A stretch of DNA of 64,000 bases from Kibdelosporangium aridum (GTDB lineage: Bacteria; Actinomycetota; Actinomycetes; Mycobacteriales; Pseudonocardiaceae). Position 1 is the stretch's first letter, and each line of letters starts with the position of its first letter. Location: positions 434,001 to 498,000 of the forward strand of contig NZ_FWXV01000007.1 in NCBI RefSeq assembly GCF_900176515.1. The letters run 5' to 3'. Positions 10,056-18,744 of this stretch are shown in pieces. The notes under the pieces are model-generated. The model was given only the letters and a program-made list of their open reading frames with translations, did no database searches and had not been told where the DNA came from. The position numbers were made by a program, and so were the translations under genes.

Positions 10056-10660
10056 CTCTTTTCGGCAACCCACGCGGCGATCTGCGCGCGGGAGGCGAAT
10101 TTCAGCTTGCGCAGGATGTGGTCGACGTGCACCTCGGCCGTCCGCCGGGAAATGTTGAGGCGGCCGGCGATCTCCTTGTTCGTGGCGCCTTGCGCGACCA
10201 GATCGGCGACCTGCTGCTCCCGTTTGGTCAATGGTTTTCACGCGGTTGTAGCATTCGACGCTTTCGCCGTAGCACTTGTCCGCGGTCGGGTGGTCGCTGG
10301 TCACCAAAGCTGTGGTCGCACGCCCGTACAAAGCCAACGACAGCAATTCGTCGTCGCCGAGTTGGCGCGCCAACTCCACCGCCAGCTCACCCATCCGGAC
10401 GGCGGCCTGCCCTTCGCCAAGCCCGGCTGTGGCGTATGCGTTGACCCACAAGGCATGCACCCGGAGGTCATCGGGCAGGGAGAGCGCGAGCACCCGATCG
10501 AGCCATCGGCGTCCTTCACCGAAGAACCCGCAGTTGAGCCAGTAGAAGTGCAGGTTCACGGCAAGCCACGCGCCGGTCAGGCCGTCACCGTCGGACAGGC
10601 CGAAGCCCAAAGCGGACCTCAGGTTGGCGTGTCCCGGCGCGTCTGCGCGACCAGCTGATC
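10052..10660 (-). pseudogene. Remnant of a LuxR-type regulator (TPR part plus C-terminal HTH, frames disrupted)
   Basis: Reading leftwards, pieces of a large LuxR-family regulator lie in different frames. Around 10660-10230 the frame encodes GHANLRSALGFGL and FYWLNCGFFGEGRRWLDRV, typical of the TPR region of ATPase-type LuxR regulators. From about 10230 to 10052 another frame encodes a well-preserved LuxR DNA-binding domain (LTKREQQVADLVAQGATNKE, then NISRRTAEVHVDHILRKL) ending in a TAG at 10052. The usual ATPase domain and most TPRs are missing, and the two pieces are not in frame. I infer a deletion-decayed gene, probably not functional. Confidence 0.75.
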
Positions 10661-11304
10661 GTCTCCAGCATCCGGTATCGCGCGACGTCGTCGCTGGCGT
10701 CGCGGATCAGCACCGGGTCCTCAGCGTCGACGGCGACGTCCACGCAGAGGTCGGCGGCGATCCACGCGAGGTGATGATCATTCATCCGGTCGGCGAAAGC
10801 GCAGGCCAGACCGTATGCCTGGGTGAGCGCGGCGGACAGTTCCGGCGTGCGCTCCCCCGATTTCGCGACCGCGCGAAGCCGCTTGAGCAGGCACGGCAAC
10901 AGGTTGGCGACCACGGTGTAGCGGCGTGCCGACTCACGCCACGTGGCCAGCAAATGATCCAGTTCCATGCACAGCCGCGGGACCGGCGGAGTGCGCGCGG
11001 GCTCAGCCATGAACAGCGGTTGCATCAACACGTCACGCAACCGCTCGGTCAACGGCCCGCAGTTCGGCTCGTTCCTGGTGTTCTCGTCGTCACGCCAGCC
11101 GAGGAACTCGGTCAGGTCGTCGATGTGCAGCACGCGCGCCAAGTGCGTGAGCACCTCGATGCTGTCCAGCTTGCGCTGACCGCGTTCGACCTGGCGCAGC
11201 CACTCTTCACTGCGTCCGACGAGGTTGGCCACGACCCGGCGGGACAGGCCCAGCTGGCGTCGAGGTAAGTACTTGCGAGGGCAAGCGATCGCCTGCCCTC
11301 GCAC
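10640..11304 (-). pseudogene. Truncated XRE-type regulator fused to LuxR-regulator remnant
   Basis: The frame encodes an XRE-type helix-turn-helix (GLSRRVVANLVGRSEEWLRQ, then GQRKLDSIEVLTHLARVLH) followed by the helical sensor region usual in actinomycete XRE-TPR regulators. It reads normally to DPVLI, then continues RDASDDVARYRMLETI. That last stretch is characteristic of the ATPase/TPR junction of LuxR regulators rather than of this family. The C-terminal half expected for the family (about 400 residues) is absent and the N-terminus is poor; a GTG at 11304 is the best start. I read this as a deletion fusing two regulator genes, followed by decay. Confidence 0.65.
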
Positions 11305-11311
11305 GCGTCTT

Positions 11312-12052
11312 TCAGTACGGCCGCTGACCTGCGGCGACCTGTGCCAGCGTGTCCCATAGGAAACCCTGAACGTGCATCCACAGCCCGGCGCCCAGCGAGA
11401 TCCGGGCAATCCCCAGCTCGGCGAGGGCGGCGAAGTCCGGGCCTCCCGGCAGGTACACCGCGTTCACCGGGGCCGGTGCGACCGCCTCGGTGAACGCTCT
11501 CAGCACCTCGACATCGTGCACCAGGATCGGGTAGACGCAGTCAGCGCCGGCCTCCAGATAGGCACGTGCCCGCGAGATTCCCTCGTCCAGCACGGCTTTC
11601 TGCTCCTCGGCCCGGACGAACACGTCGACCCGGGCGTTCACGACCAGGGCGGGGACCGCGGCTTTGAGGGCCGCGATCCGGTCGGCCTGCTTGCTGGTCT
11701 CGACGAGGCCGCCGCCCGCGTGGTCGGTGTCCTCGAAGTTGCAGCCGGCCACGCCGATGTCGGCGAGACGGCTGGCCAGCACCGCCTCAGGCAGGCCGTA
11801 GCCGCCTTCGACGTCGATGGTCACCGGGACCGACACCGCACGGGTGATCCGGGCGAACGCCGCGAACGACGTCTCGACCGGCGTGCCGTGGTGGTCGGCG
11901 TAGCCGAGGGACTCCGCGACGGCGGCCGAACCCGTTGCCACGACGGGGAACCCGGCCTGCTCGACGAGTTTGGCCGACGCCGCGTCCCACGCGTTCGGCA
12001 AGATCAGCGGGTCTCCTGGCACATGCAGTGCCTTCAGGCTGGACGTGGTCAC
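11312..12052 (-). CDS. Isocitrate lyase/PEP mutase superfamily protein
   Basis: A 246-residue (beta/alpha)8 enzyme of the phosphoenolpyruvate mutase/isocitrate lyase superfamily, whose members cleave or rearrange C-C or C-P bonds of 2-oxo acids with Mg. Recognisable segments are LILPNAWDAASAKLVEQAGF, ATGSAAVAESLGY and the metal-site strand VTIDVEGGYG. The lyase loop cysteine of true isocitrate lyases is not seen, so a carboxyphosphonoenolpyruvate-like or oxaloacetate-decarboxylase-like role is more likely. Its start overlaps by four bases the stop of the upstream AhpD-like gene, so the two are coupled. Confidence 0.85.
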   Translation of the reverse strand: MTTSSLKALHVPGDPLILPNAWDAASAKLVEQAGFPVVATGSAAVAESLGYADHHGTPVETSFAAFARITRAVSVPVTIDVEGGYGLPEAVLASRLADIGVAGCNFEDTDHAGGGLVETSKQADRIAALKAAVPALVVNARVDVFVRAEEQKAVLDEGISRARAYLEAGADCVYPILVHDVEVLRAFTEAVAPAPVNAVYLPGGPDFAALAELGIARISLGAGLWMHVQGFLWDTLAQVAAGQRPY

Positions 12053-12507
12053 TCCTGGGGCAGCTTCGGGCGGCCGGGCACGTTGACCCGGTTGAACGAG
12101 TTGATCACGACCGTCATCCAGATGACGGCCTGGTACTGCGCCTCGTTGAAGACCTTCATGGCCCGCTCGTAGAGGTCCTCCGGTACTTCCTTGGTGTCGG
12201 TGAGACGCGTCATCACCTCGGTCAGCTCAAGGGCGACCCGCTCCTCCTCGGTGAACAGGTCGGTCTCCCGCCAGGCGTCCAGCACGAACAGCCTGCGCGC
12301 GTTCTCGCCGTACTTGATCGAGTCGCGGGTGTGCATGTCCAGGCAGAACGCACAGCCGTTGAGCTGGGACGCGCGAATCTTGATCAACTCGAGCAGCAAC
12401 TGGTCCACGCCGGCCTCGATGCCGGCCTGCTCGACTTCCTGGCCCATCGCGACAAGTGCCTTGAAGGCCTTCGGAATACCCATCATGGTCTGGATTCGCT
12501 GTGTCAT
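12049..12507 (-). CDS. Carboxymuconolactone decarboxylase/AhpD family protein
   Basis: A 152-residue all-helical protein of the CMD/AhpD family. It carries the redox CxxC motif followed by His (NGCAFCLDMHTRDS at about residues 51-64), which in AhpD acts as an alkylhydroperoxidase relay. It is the first gene of a two-gene operon with the PEP-mutase-like enzyme (four-base overlap). A peroxidase role is inferred from the motif; other members are carboxylases or stress proteins. Confidence 0.87.
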   Translation of the reverse strand: MTQRIQTMMGIPKAFKALVAMGQEVEQAGIEAGVDQLLLELIKIRASQLNGCAFCLDMHTRDSIKYGENARRLFVLDAWRETDLFTEEERVALELTEVMTRLTDTKEVPEDLYERAMKVFNEAQYQAVIWMTVVINSFNRVNVPGRPKLPQE

Positions 12508-12542
12508 GACGGCAACGCTATCCGGAACTTGTCCACATCCGA

Positions 12543-12571
12543 GGTCCAGTCTCGGGCCGAGACCGTGGACC
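12543..12571. promoter_or_regulatory. Inverted repeat in divergent promoter region
   Basis: Perfect inverted core GTCTCGG-G-CCGAGAC with outer arms GGTCC and GGACC, interrupted by two extra bases on the right side. It lies between the AhpD-like gene (start 12507) and the VOC gene (start 12642), so it is placed like an operator for one or both. No regulator gene is adjacent. Confidence 0.4.
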
Positions 12572-12641
12572 AGTTTGGTTGCCGCAGGTGCCGCCGGATG
12601 CGACGATGCTGACCTTCGTCCAGCTAGCTAGGAGATATCCG

Positions 12642-13049
12642 GTGGCTTCCACACTCAACCCGTACATCAGCTTCAACGGCGACGCCCGGCAGGCGATGGA
12701 GTTCTACGCGAGTGTTCTCGGAGGAGAACCCGACCTGCGGACGTTCGGTGAATACGGCATGGCGGGGACTCCGCAGGAGAACCAGATCATGCACGGCCAG
12801 CTGGAGACACCGAAGGGCTACACCCTCATGGCGTCCGACACGCCGCCCGGCATGGACTACAGCCCTGGCACCAACATCACCGTCAGCCTCAGCGGTGACG
12901 ACGTGGACGACCTGCGCGGCTACTTCGCCGCGCTGTCCGAGGGCGGCACGGTCACGGTGCCGTTGGAGAAGCAGATGTGGGGCGACGAATTCGGGGCGCT
13001 GACGGACAAGTTCGGCATCAACTGGATGATCAACATCACGACCGGATAG
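12642..13049 (+). CDS. VOC family protein (PhnB/glyoxalase-like)
   Basis: A 135-residue vicinal-oxygen-chelate protein related to PhnB and glyoxalase I. It begins STLNPYISFNGDARQAMEFY, followed by the LGGE turn and the paired beta-alpha-beta repeats that end with GINWMINI. Start is GTG 12642, chosen because AGGAG lies 8 bases upstream (12630-12634) and the family N-terminus begins there. Members bind metal and act on small substrates or as antibiotic-binding proteins; no substrate can be assigned. Confidence 0.88.
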   Translation: MASTLNPYISFNGDARQAMEFYASVLGGEPDLRTFGEYGMAGTPQENQIMHGQLETPKGYTLMASDTPPGMDYSPGTNITVSLSGDDVDDLRGYFAALSEGGTVTVPLEKQMWGDEFGALTDKFGINWMINITTG

Positions 13050-13053
13050 TCGG

Positions 13054-13641
13054 TCACCTGGGCGACTCAAGCGGCGGCAACGGCAAAGGCAGGCCAGGCA
13101 AGCCGTCGATGCTGACTGCGATGTGGTCCTTCTTCGCGAAGTAAGCGCTGAGCGACTCGTCGTCCTCACGGGCGAACCGACGGCCGTGCAGGTCGCGGTC
13201 CTCCTCGTAGGTCATCAACGGGACCGCGTAGCCACACGTGTCCCGGATCAACTCGGCGTGCACGAGGATGATCGCGCGCAGGCCATGCTCGGTCATGTCC
13301 GGGAAGTGCTTGGCCAGGTCCGGGAATCGGGCGTCGTCGCGGAACACCGGTTCGCCGCGGCCGTGGATCCGCACGATGTTCGGCGGGCCTTGGAAAGCAC
13401 ACCACATCAACGTGATCCGGCCGTTCTCCCGCAAGTGGGCGATGGTCTCCGCGTTGCTGCCCGCGAAGTCCAGGTATGCCACGGTTTTCTCGTCGAGGAC
13501 CGCGAAGGATCCTTTGAGTCCCTTGGGCGACAGGTTGACCGTGCCGTCCTGCCGCAGTGGCGCGGTCGCGGTGAAGAACATCGGCTGCTCGTTGATGAAC
13601 GTGCGCAGGCGGCCGGTGATCGCTGGATACGTCTTCCCCAT
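13054..13641 (-). CDS. Pyridoxamine 5'-phosphate oxidase-like flavin protein
   Basis: A 195-residue split-barrel protein of the PNPOx-like superfamily. It shows MGKTYPAITGRLRTFI at the start and the conserved strand segment GTVNLSPKGLKGSF, typical of FMN-binding family members of the general-stress/PPOX type. It is convergent with the VOC gene (4 bases apart) and divergent from the SDR gene. The intergenic region carries a direct repeat CATGTCA at 13650-13656 and 13659-13665. The reaction is unknown. Confidence 0.83.
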   Translation of the reverse strand: MGKTYPAITGRLRTFINEQPMFFTATAPLRQDGTVNLSPKGLKGSFAVLDEKTVAYLDFAGSNAETIAHLRENGRITLMWCAFQGPPNIVRIHGRGEPVFRDDARFPDLAKHFPDMTEHGLRAIILVHAELIRDTCGYAVPLMTYEEDRDLHGRRFAREDDESLSAYFAKKDHIAVSIDGLPGLPLPLPPLESPR

Positions 13642-13714
13642 GACCTCATCATGTCAGGCATGTCATCCGAATTGAGGACGCTCCGCGGCCTATATTCCCC
13701 ATAGTGTCCGGTTC

Positions 13715-14530
13715 ATGACGATTCTGGTAACGGGGGCGACCGGCAACGTCGGGCGTCACCTTGTGGCACAGCTGGTCGAAAGTGGACACCGTGTTCGCGC
13801 GTTGTCGCGCAACCCGGCGACGGCGAACCTGCCTGCCGAAGCCGAAGTGGTCGCGGGCGATTTGACCGACGCCGCAAGCCTCACAGCTGCCTTCGACGGT
13901 GTGACGGCCGCGCATCTGATCAACTTCAACGGCGCGGACGGCTCCCCGTTGACCAACGGTGCCGAGATACTGGCTGCGGCCAAGGGTGTCGAGAAAGTGA
14001 CCATCCTCAAAGGAGAGCGCGGCAAAAGCCCGCTGGAGGAAGCCGTCGAGGCCAGTGGTCTGGAGTGCACGGCTATCGCGCCGGGTGAGTTCATGTCCAA
14101 TGTGCTCGAATGGGCCGACTCGATCCGCGCGGAAGGCGTTGTCCACGAAGCATTCGGCGACGTCCAGAGTGCACTGGTACACGACGCTGACATCGCAGCG
14201 GTCGCCGCGACCGCGCTGACCACATCGGGCCACGCGGGCAAGCTGTACATGGTGACCGGGCCGGAGGCGTTGACCCACGCGGACAAGGTCCGCATCCTCA
14301 GCGAGGTTCTCGGCCGTGACATCAAGTACGTCGAGCTCAGCAGGGACGAAGCGGTGCAGAGGTGGCGCGGGTTCGGCTATGCCGACGAGTTCATCGCGTT
14401 CTTCCTTGACCTGATGGACAATCCAGTCGAGGAGGCGCTGACGCCTCAGCCGACGGTCGAAAACGTCACCGGCAAACCCGCGCGGCCCTTCGCGCAATGG
14501 GTACGGGAGAACGCGGCGGCGTTCAGCTAG
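13715..14530 (+). CDS. NmrA-like atypical short-chain dehydrogenase (NAD(P)-binding)
   Basis: A 271-residue Rossmann-fold protein. The dinucleotide-binding motif GATGNVG lies at residues 7-13 (TILVTGATGNVGRHLV), and an Asp follows at the end of the third strand (VAGDLTD). The usual SDR catalytic Tyr-x-x-x-Lys is not evident, as in NmrA/quinone-reductase-type members that sense or reduce with NADPH. It is divergent from the PNPOx-like gene, suggesting a redox pair. Confidence 0.85.
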   Translation: MTILVTGATGNVGRHLVAQLVESGHRVRALSRNPATANLPAEAEVVAGDLTDAASLTAAFDGVTAAHLINFNGADGSPLTNGAEILAAAKGVEKVTILKGERGKSPLEEAVEASGLECTAIAPGEFMSNVLEWADSIRAEGVVHEAFGDVQSALVHDADIAAVAATALTTSGHAGKLYMVTGPEALTHADKVRILSEVLGRDIKYVELSRDEAVQRWRGFGYADEFIAFFLDLMDNPVEEALTPQPTVENVTGKPARPFAQWVRENAAAFS

Positions 14531-14641
14531 GCACGCTGAGCACGCATTTCACGGCGATGGTGTGGGCTGCGGGGCCGCGTCCTTACCGGATCGACAAGGC
14601 GGCCGATCGGCCTAACGGGGATCTCATGCCAGACTGGAGCC

Positions 14642-15016
14642 ATGAAAACGCTGCTCAACGTCATCTGGCTGGTGCTCTGCGGCTTCTGGATGGCCATCGG
14701 TTACGTGATCGCCGGGATCATCTGCTGCATCCTGATCATCACGATCCCGTTCGGGCTCGCGTCGTTCCGGATCGCGAACTACGCGCTCTGGCCGTTCGGG
14801 CGCACCATCGAGCAGCGGCGGGAAGCGGGGGCCATGTCGGTGATCGGCAACGTGATCTGGTTCATCTTCGCGGGCTGGTGGCTGGCGCTCGGCCACCTCG
14901 TCACCGGGTTCCTGCTGTGCCTGACGATCATCGGCATCCCGCTGGCGATCGCGAACTTCAAGATGATTCCGATCTCCCTGGTTCCGCTGGGTTCCCAGAT
15001 CGTTCCGACCACCTGA
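14642..15016 (+). CDS. YccF-family integral membrane protein
   Basis: A 124-residue inner-membrane protein with two related halves. Each has a hydrophobic helix pair containing the family signatures NVIWLVLCGFWMAIGY and NVIWFIFAGWWLALGH, followed by LIITIPFGLASF and LTIIGIPLAIANF. The internal duplication is diagnostic of the YccF family, whose function is not established. The 3' end overlaps the convergent DUF6191-like gene by 59 bases, unusually long. Confidence 0.88.
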   Translation: MKTLLNVIWLVLCGFWMAIGYVIAGIICCILIITIPFGLASFRIANYALWPFGRTIEQRREAGAMSVIGNVIWFIFAGWWLALGHLVTGFLLCLTIIGIPLAIANFKMIPISLVPLGSQIVPTT

Positions 15017-15284
15017 CCGGCAGCACGACGGTGCCCTTGACCAAGTCCACTCCGGACGGCGGGGCACCTTGTGCGTCTTCTTCCCGCATGATCGCGACGG
15101 AATCGCGGTGCTCGAGCTGGATGCGCTTCGACCCGTAGAAGATCGCGGTGAACTCGTTGACGTACGTCTCGGCCAGCGGCGTCCCGCTCTGCTTGCCGCG
15201 CCTTTTCCTGATCAGCTCCCATGAACCGACGATGATCAGCAGCAACACGGCAGCCGGGCCGCTCAACGCCAATGCAGTCTCCAC
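14958..15284 (-). CDS. DUF6191-like small membrane-anchored protein
   Basis: A 108-residue protein with an N-terminal transmembrane segment (residues about 5-24) followed by a basic patch (IRKRRGKQSG) and a cytosolic domain containing EFTAIFYGSKRIQLEHRDS, typical of DUF6191 members in actinomycetes. The start is GTG 15284. It lies downstream of the methyltransferase on the same strand, 36 bases away, so the two are probably co-transcribed. Function is unknown. Confidence 0.7.
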   Translation of the reverse strand: METALALSGPAAVLLLIIVGSWELIRKRRGKQSGTPLAETYVNEFTAIFYGSKRIQLEHRDSVAIMREEDAQGAPPSGVDLVKGTVVLPVRWSERSGNPAEPGRSESS

Positions 15285-15320
15285 ACCACGCCCAACGACC
15301 CTGCCGCCGTGCGGGTTCCG

Positions 15321-16145
15321 TCAGAGCTTCTTTCCTACGCCACCGTAAACGTGCGAGTTGAGCTCCGGGTTGTCGGCGATGTCGCCTGGCCCGCGCGGAT
15401 GCCACAGGCCGCAGCCGACCAGGCCAGGCTCGACGAGCTCGAAGCCGTCGAACATGCGCAGGATCTGATCATGGGAGCGCGGAGTCAACTGGTCCGTGCT
15501 GCGTGATTCGCGGATCTTGCCCTGCACCTCGGTGACCTGGTCTTCGCGTTGCTCGGCCGTCACGTGCGACAACGCCAGATAGCTGCCCGTCGGCAACGCG
15601 TCACGGTAACGCCCGATCAACGCCCACGGGTCGTCCTCGTCCGGCACCCAGTGGATCATCATCACCAGCAGCATCCCGATCGGCTTGTCGAAGTCGAGCA
15701 GCCGCCGGGCCTGCGAGCTGTGCACAATGCTCTCCGGGTCGCGCATGTCCGCCCGCAGGACGTCCGCCCTGTCGTTGTTGCCGAGCATCAATTCACTGTG
15801 TGCCACCGCGATCGGGTCTTTGTCCACATACAACACGCGCGCTTGCGGGTTCGCCTGCTGCGCCACCACGTGCACGTTTCCGACGGTCGGAATTCCGGAA
15901 CCGATGTCCAGGAACTGCGTCACCCCTTGGTCGACCATGAAACGCACCACTCTGCCGAGGAACGCGCGGTTGATCCTGGCGATCTTCGCGGCACCCGGCA
16001 TGGCCTTCTCGGCCTGTTCGGCGACCATCCTGTCGACAGCGAAGTTGTGCGCACCACCCAGCAGGAAGTCGTACGTCCGCGCCATGCTCGGCACAGATGT
16101 GTCGACCTCGTCAGGAATCCAGTTCTGCGTCTGCTGTTCGGTCAT
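15321..16145 (-). CDS. SAM-dependent methyltransferase, DUF574 family
   Basis: A 274-residue class I methyltransferase of the actinomycete-expanded DUF574 family. The N-terminal signature SVPSMARTYDFLLGGAHNFA is intact, and the SAM site is visible as FLDIGSGIPTVGN with the acidic end of strand 2 in VLYVDKDPIAV. These proteins are abundant in actinomycetes, often encoded near regulators, and their substrates are mostly unknown. It probably heads a two-gene transcript with the DUF6191-like gene. Confidence 0.9.
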   Translation of the reverse strand: MTEQQTQNWIPDEVDTSVPSMARTYDFLLGGAHNFAVDRMVAEQAEKAMPGAAKIARINRAFLGRVVRFMVDQGVTQFLDIGSGIPTVGNVHVVAQQANPQARVLYVDKDPIAVAHSELMLGNNDRADVLRADMRDPESIVHSSQARRLLDFDKPIGMLLVMMIHWVPDEDDPWALIGRYRDALPTGSYLALSHVTAEQREDQVTEVQGKIRESRSTDQLTPRSHDQILRMFDGFELVEPGLVGCGLWHPRGPGDIADNPELNSHVYGGVGKKL

Positions 16146-16285
16146 GACCGCACCTCCGCGTCAAAAGGCGACAGTGCACATTACCGGCCACGGATACCTC
16201 CCGTGATTACCCGATCGGGTACTCGTCCAGGCGGCCGAATACCTCTACGGTAAGTGGTCGACTTGTCACGACCGCGAGGGAGCGG

Positions 16286-17632
16286 ATGTCCGTGAGTCCC
16301 CCCGGCACGCTGAGCGCCATGCCGGTCGCACCCGGGCGCTGGCCATTGCTCGGCCACACGCCTTCCTTACTGCGACAACGCTTCGGCTTCACGTCGTCGC
16401 TCGCTCAGCACGGTGATGTCGTCAAGGTCTACCTCGGCCCGCTGCCCGCGTACGCGGTCACCAGCCCCGCACTGATCCACCAGATTCTTGTCACCGATGG
16501 AAAGAAGTTCGACAAGGGCATCTTGTTCGACCGGTTCCGGCCGTTCTTCGGCAACGGGATCGCGATGTCCAACGACCCGTTGCACGCCCGGCAGCGCAGG
16601 CTGGTGCAGCCCGCGTTCCACATCAACCGGATCGCGGGCTACGCGACCGTGATGTCCGAGGCCGCGCAGGCCATCGCCGAATCATGGCGTCCCAACCAGG
16701 TGGTCGAGTTCGACCAGGCGATGCACCAGCTGGCCGTGACTATCGCCGGGCGGACGCTGTTCACCACGGAACTCGGTGGTGCGGCGATCGCCGAAGCACA
16801 GCGGTCGATGCCGGTCGTGATCAAGCAGGGCATGATCCGGGCACTGTCACCGGGGTTCGTCACCCATTTGCCGATTCCCGGCAACCGCCAGTTCGACCAG
16901 GCGATCGAACGGCTGCGCGCGATCGTGCTCGCGGTCATCGCCGAAGGCCGTGAACAGCAGGAAGATCGCGACGGCATCCTCTCGATGTTGTTGTCCGCAC
17001 GGGACGAGGACACCGGCGAGCCGATGACCGACCAGCAGGTCTACGACGAGGTCGTCACCTTGCTGACCGGCGGGATCGAGACCACCGCGCTGGCGTTGTC
17101 CTGGTTCTTCCACGAAATCGCCAGGCATCCGCAGATCCAGCAACGCTGGCACGAGGAGATCGACGCGCTCGGCGGTCGCCCGGTGACCTACGAGGACGTG
17201 CCGAAACTGACCTACACCGGCCAGATCTCCAAGGAAGTGCTGCGCCGCTACCCGATCTGGCTGCTGATGCGGCGCACCAACACCGACGTCGACCTCGACG
17301 GAACGGTGGTGCCACCGGCGACCGAGGTCGTGTTCAGCCCGCACGCGTTGCACCACGATCCCCGGTTCTACCCGGACCCGTACCGGTTCGACCCGGATCG
17401 ATGGGACGCGGCCAAGACCCCACCGCCGCCAGGCGCGTATGTGCCGTTCAGCGACGGTTCCCGCAAGTGCATCGGCAACCACTTCGCGCTCGCCGAGATC
17501 ACCATCGCGGCCGCGACCATCGGGTCGCGGTGGCGGATGGTTCCCGTGCCGGGCAGGCAAGTGCGGATCAAGGTCACCGGTGCGGCGTATCCGAGTCAAC
17601 TGCCCATGACGGCTGTTCCCCGCGTCGTCTGA
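16286..17632 (+). CDS. Cytochrome P450 (pentalenene-oxygenase-like class)
   Basis: A 448-residue haem monooxygenase. The proline-rich entry (PVAPGRWPLLGHT), I-helix threonine pair (LLTGGIETTALALS), K-helix ExxR (KEVLRRYP) and haem loop FSDGSRKCIGNHFALAE with ligand Cys395 are present. Start ATG 16286 follows GAGGGAG. The type resembles actinomycete terpene-oxidising P450s, but there is no terpene synthase, ferredoxin or reductase gene adjacent, so electron donors must come from elsewhere. A secreted hydrolase follows 31 bases downstream on the same strand. Confidence 0.93.
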   Translation: MSVSPPGTLSAMPVAPGRWPLLGHTPSLLRQRFGFTSSLAQHGDVVKVYLGPLPAYAVTSPALIHQILVTDGKKFDKGILFDRFRPFFGNGIAMSNDPLHARQRRLVQPAFHINRIAGYATVMSEAAQAIAESWRPNQVVEFDQAMHQLAVTIAGRTLFTTELGGAAIAEAQRSMPVVIKQGMIRALSPGFVTHLPIPGNRQFDQAIERLRAIVLAVIAEGREQQEDRDGILSMLLSARDEDTGEPMTDQQVYDEVVTLLTGGIETTALALSWFFHEIARHPQIQQRWHEEIDALGGRPVTYEDVPKLTYTGQISKEVLRRYPIWLLMRRTNTDVDLDGTVVPPATEVVFSPHALHHDPRFYPDPYRFDPDRWDAAKTPPPPGAYVPFSDGSRKCIGNHFALAEITIAAATIGSRWRMVPVPGRQVRIKVTGAAYPSQLPMTAVPRVV

Positions 17633-17663
17633 CGTCTTACTGTCCTAAGTGGAGGTAGTTTCC

Positions 17664-18683
17664 GTGCGAGCACGGCGTCTCGTTCCCGCGTTGACCGCTG
17701 CCCTGGTAGCCGCGGTCGTCGGTTTCCCCGCAGCCCCCGCGACGGCCGCGACCACGTGCCGCGACGTGAACTTCCCGGTGTCACTGGCCGGCACAGCGCA
17801 GACGATGTACGGCAGGCTCTGCGCACCGACCGGCGCGAGCACCATCCAGGTGCTGGTCCCCGGCGCCTCGTACAACACCGCCTACTGGGACTTCCCGCAC
17901 ACGCCGGAAACCCGGTCGTTCCGCTTGGCGATGAACAAGGCCGGATACGCCACCCTCACCCTCGACCGCCTCGGCGCCGGCCGCAGCAGCAAGCCGCCTG
18001 CCGTGGCACTGACCGCGTTCACCCAGGCAACCGTTGTGCACCAAGTAATCCAGGCGGTTCGCGCCGGGGATGGTGTGCCGCGGTACGACAAGGTCATCCT
18101 CGGCGGGCACTCCGTCGGCTCGGCCATTTCGATCATCGAGGCCGGTACGTACAAGGACGTCGACGCGGTGCTGATCACCGGGTTGACGCACGGCGTGAAC
18201 GTGCTCGGCGCGGTACCCATCTTCGCGTCGCTGATCCCGGCCGGTCTCGACCCGAAGTTCGCCGACCGCGCGCTGGACGTCGGGTACCTGACCACGTTGG
18301 CAGGAACCAGATTCGCCGACTTCCACATGCCAGGCAAGCGGGTCACCGGTGTGCCGGAGACCGACGAGGAGACCAAGGACGTGTTCGCGCCGGGCGAGGT
18401 GGTCGACACGTTGCTGCTCGGCGCGATCCTGCCGTACTCCAAGAAGATCGAGGTCCCGGTCATGCTGGCGATGGGCAAGGACCCGGCGTTCTGCGGACTG
18501 CTCGCCGCGGACTGCTCCAGCGCGGAATCACTCCGCCGTTCGGAAGCGCCGTACTATTCGGCGGCGGCCAACCTGAAGACCTATTTGGTGGGCAGCTACG
18601 GCCACTCGCTCAACTTCGCACCGGACGCGCCGCTGTACCACGCGGCCGTGATCAAGTGGGCCGACTCCATGGTCGGCCGCTGA
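17664..18683 (+). CDS. Secreted alpha/beta hydrolase
   Basis: A 339-residue exported hydrolase. A signal peptide (VRARRLVPALTAALVAAVVG, cleavage after ATA) precedes an alpha/beta fold with nucleophile elbow GHSVG (KVILGGHSVGSAISI) and a likely catalytic His near the C-terminus in GSYGHSLNF. The start GTG 17664 is preferred because GGAGGT lies 7 bases upstream at 17651-17656; an in-frame GTG at 17649 overlaps that ribosome site. Two Cys pairs suggest extracytoplasmic disulfides. Substrate is unknown; esters or lactones are likely. Confidence 0.87.
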   Translation: MRARRLVPALTAALVAAVVGFPAAPATAATTCRDVNFPVSLAGTAQTMYGRLCAPTGASTIQVLVPGASYNTAYWDFPHTPETRSFRLAMNKAGYATLTLDRLGAGRSSKPPAVALTAFTQATVVHQVIQAVRAGDGVPRYDKVILGGHSVGSAISIIEAGTYKDVDAVLITGLTHGVNVLGAVPIFASLIPAGLDPKFADRALDVGYLTTLAGTRFADFHMPGKRVTGVPETDEETKDVFAPGEVVDTLLLGAILPYSKKIEVPVMLAMGKDPAFCGLLAADCSSAESLRRSEAPYYSAAANLKTYLVGSYGHSLNFAPDAPLYHAAVIKWADSMVGR

Positions 18684-18698
18684 CCCGAACGCACTTCA

Positions 18699-18730
18699 AA
18701 GCCGGGGCAGCTCAAGGGTTGCCTCGGCTT
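18699..18730. terminator. Bidirectional terminator hairpin
   Basis: Near-perfect 11-pair stem: AAGCCGGGGCA (18699-18709) against TGCCTCGGCTT, with one G-U pair, between the convergent hydrolase and methyltransferase genes (stops at 18683 and 18745). Confidence 0.6.
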
Positions 18731-18744
18731 CCCATCCGTTCATG

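Noticed and set aside
10052..11304. Insertion-sequence scar as the cause of the broken regulators
   Set aside because: No terminal inverted repeats, target duplication or transposase fragment seen; deletion and frameshift explain it.
16286..17632. Terpene pathway suggested by a pentalenene-oxygenase-like P450
   Set aside because: No terpene cyclase or prenyltransferase in the neighbourhood; P450 similarity alone is not sufficient.
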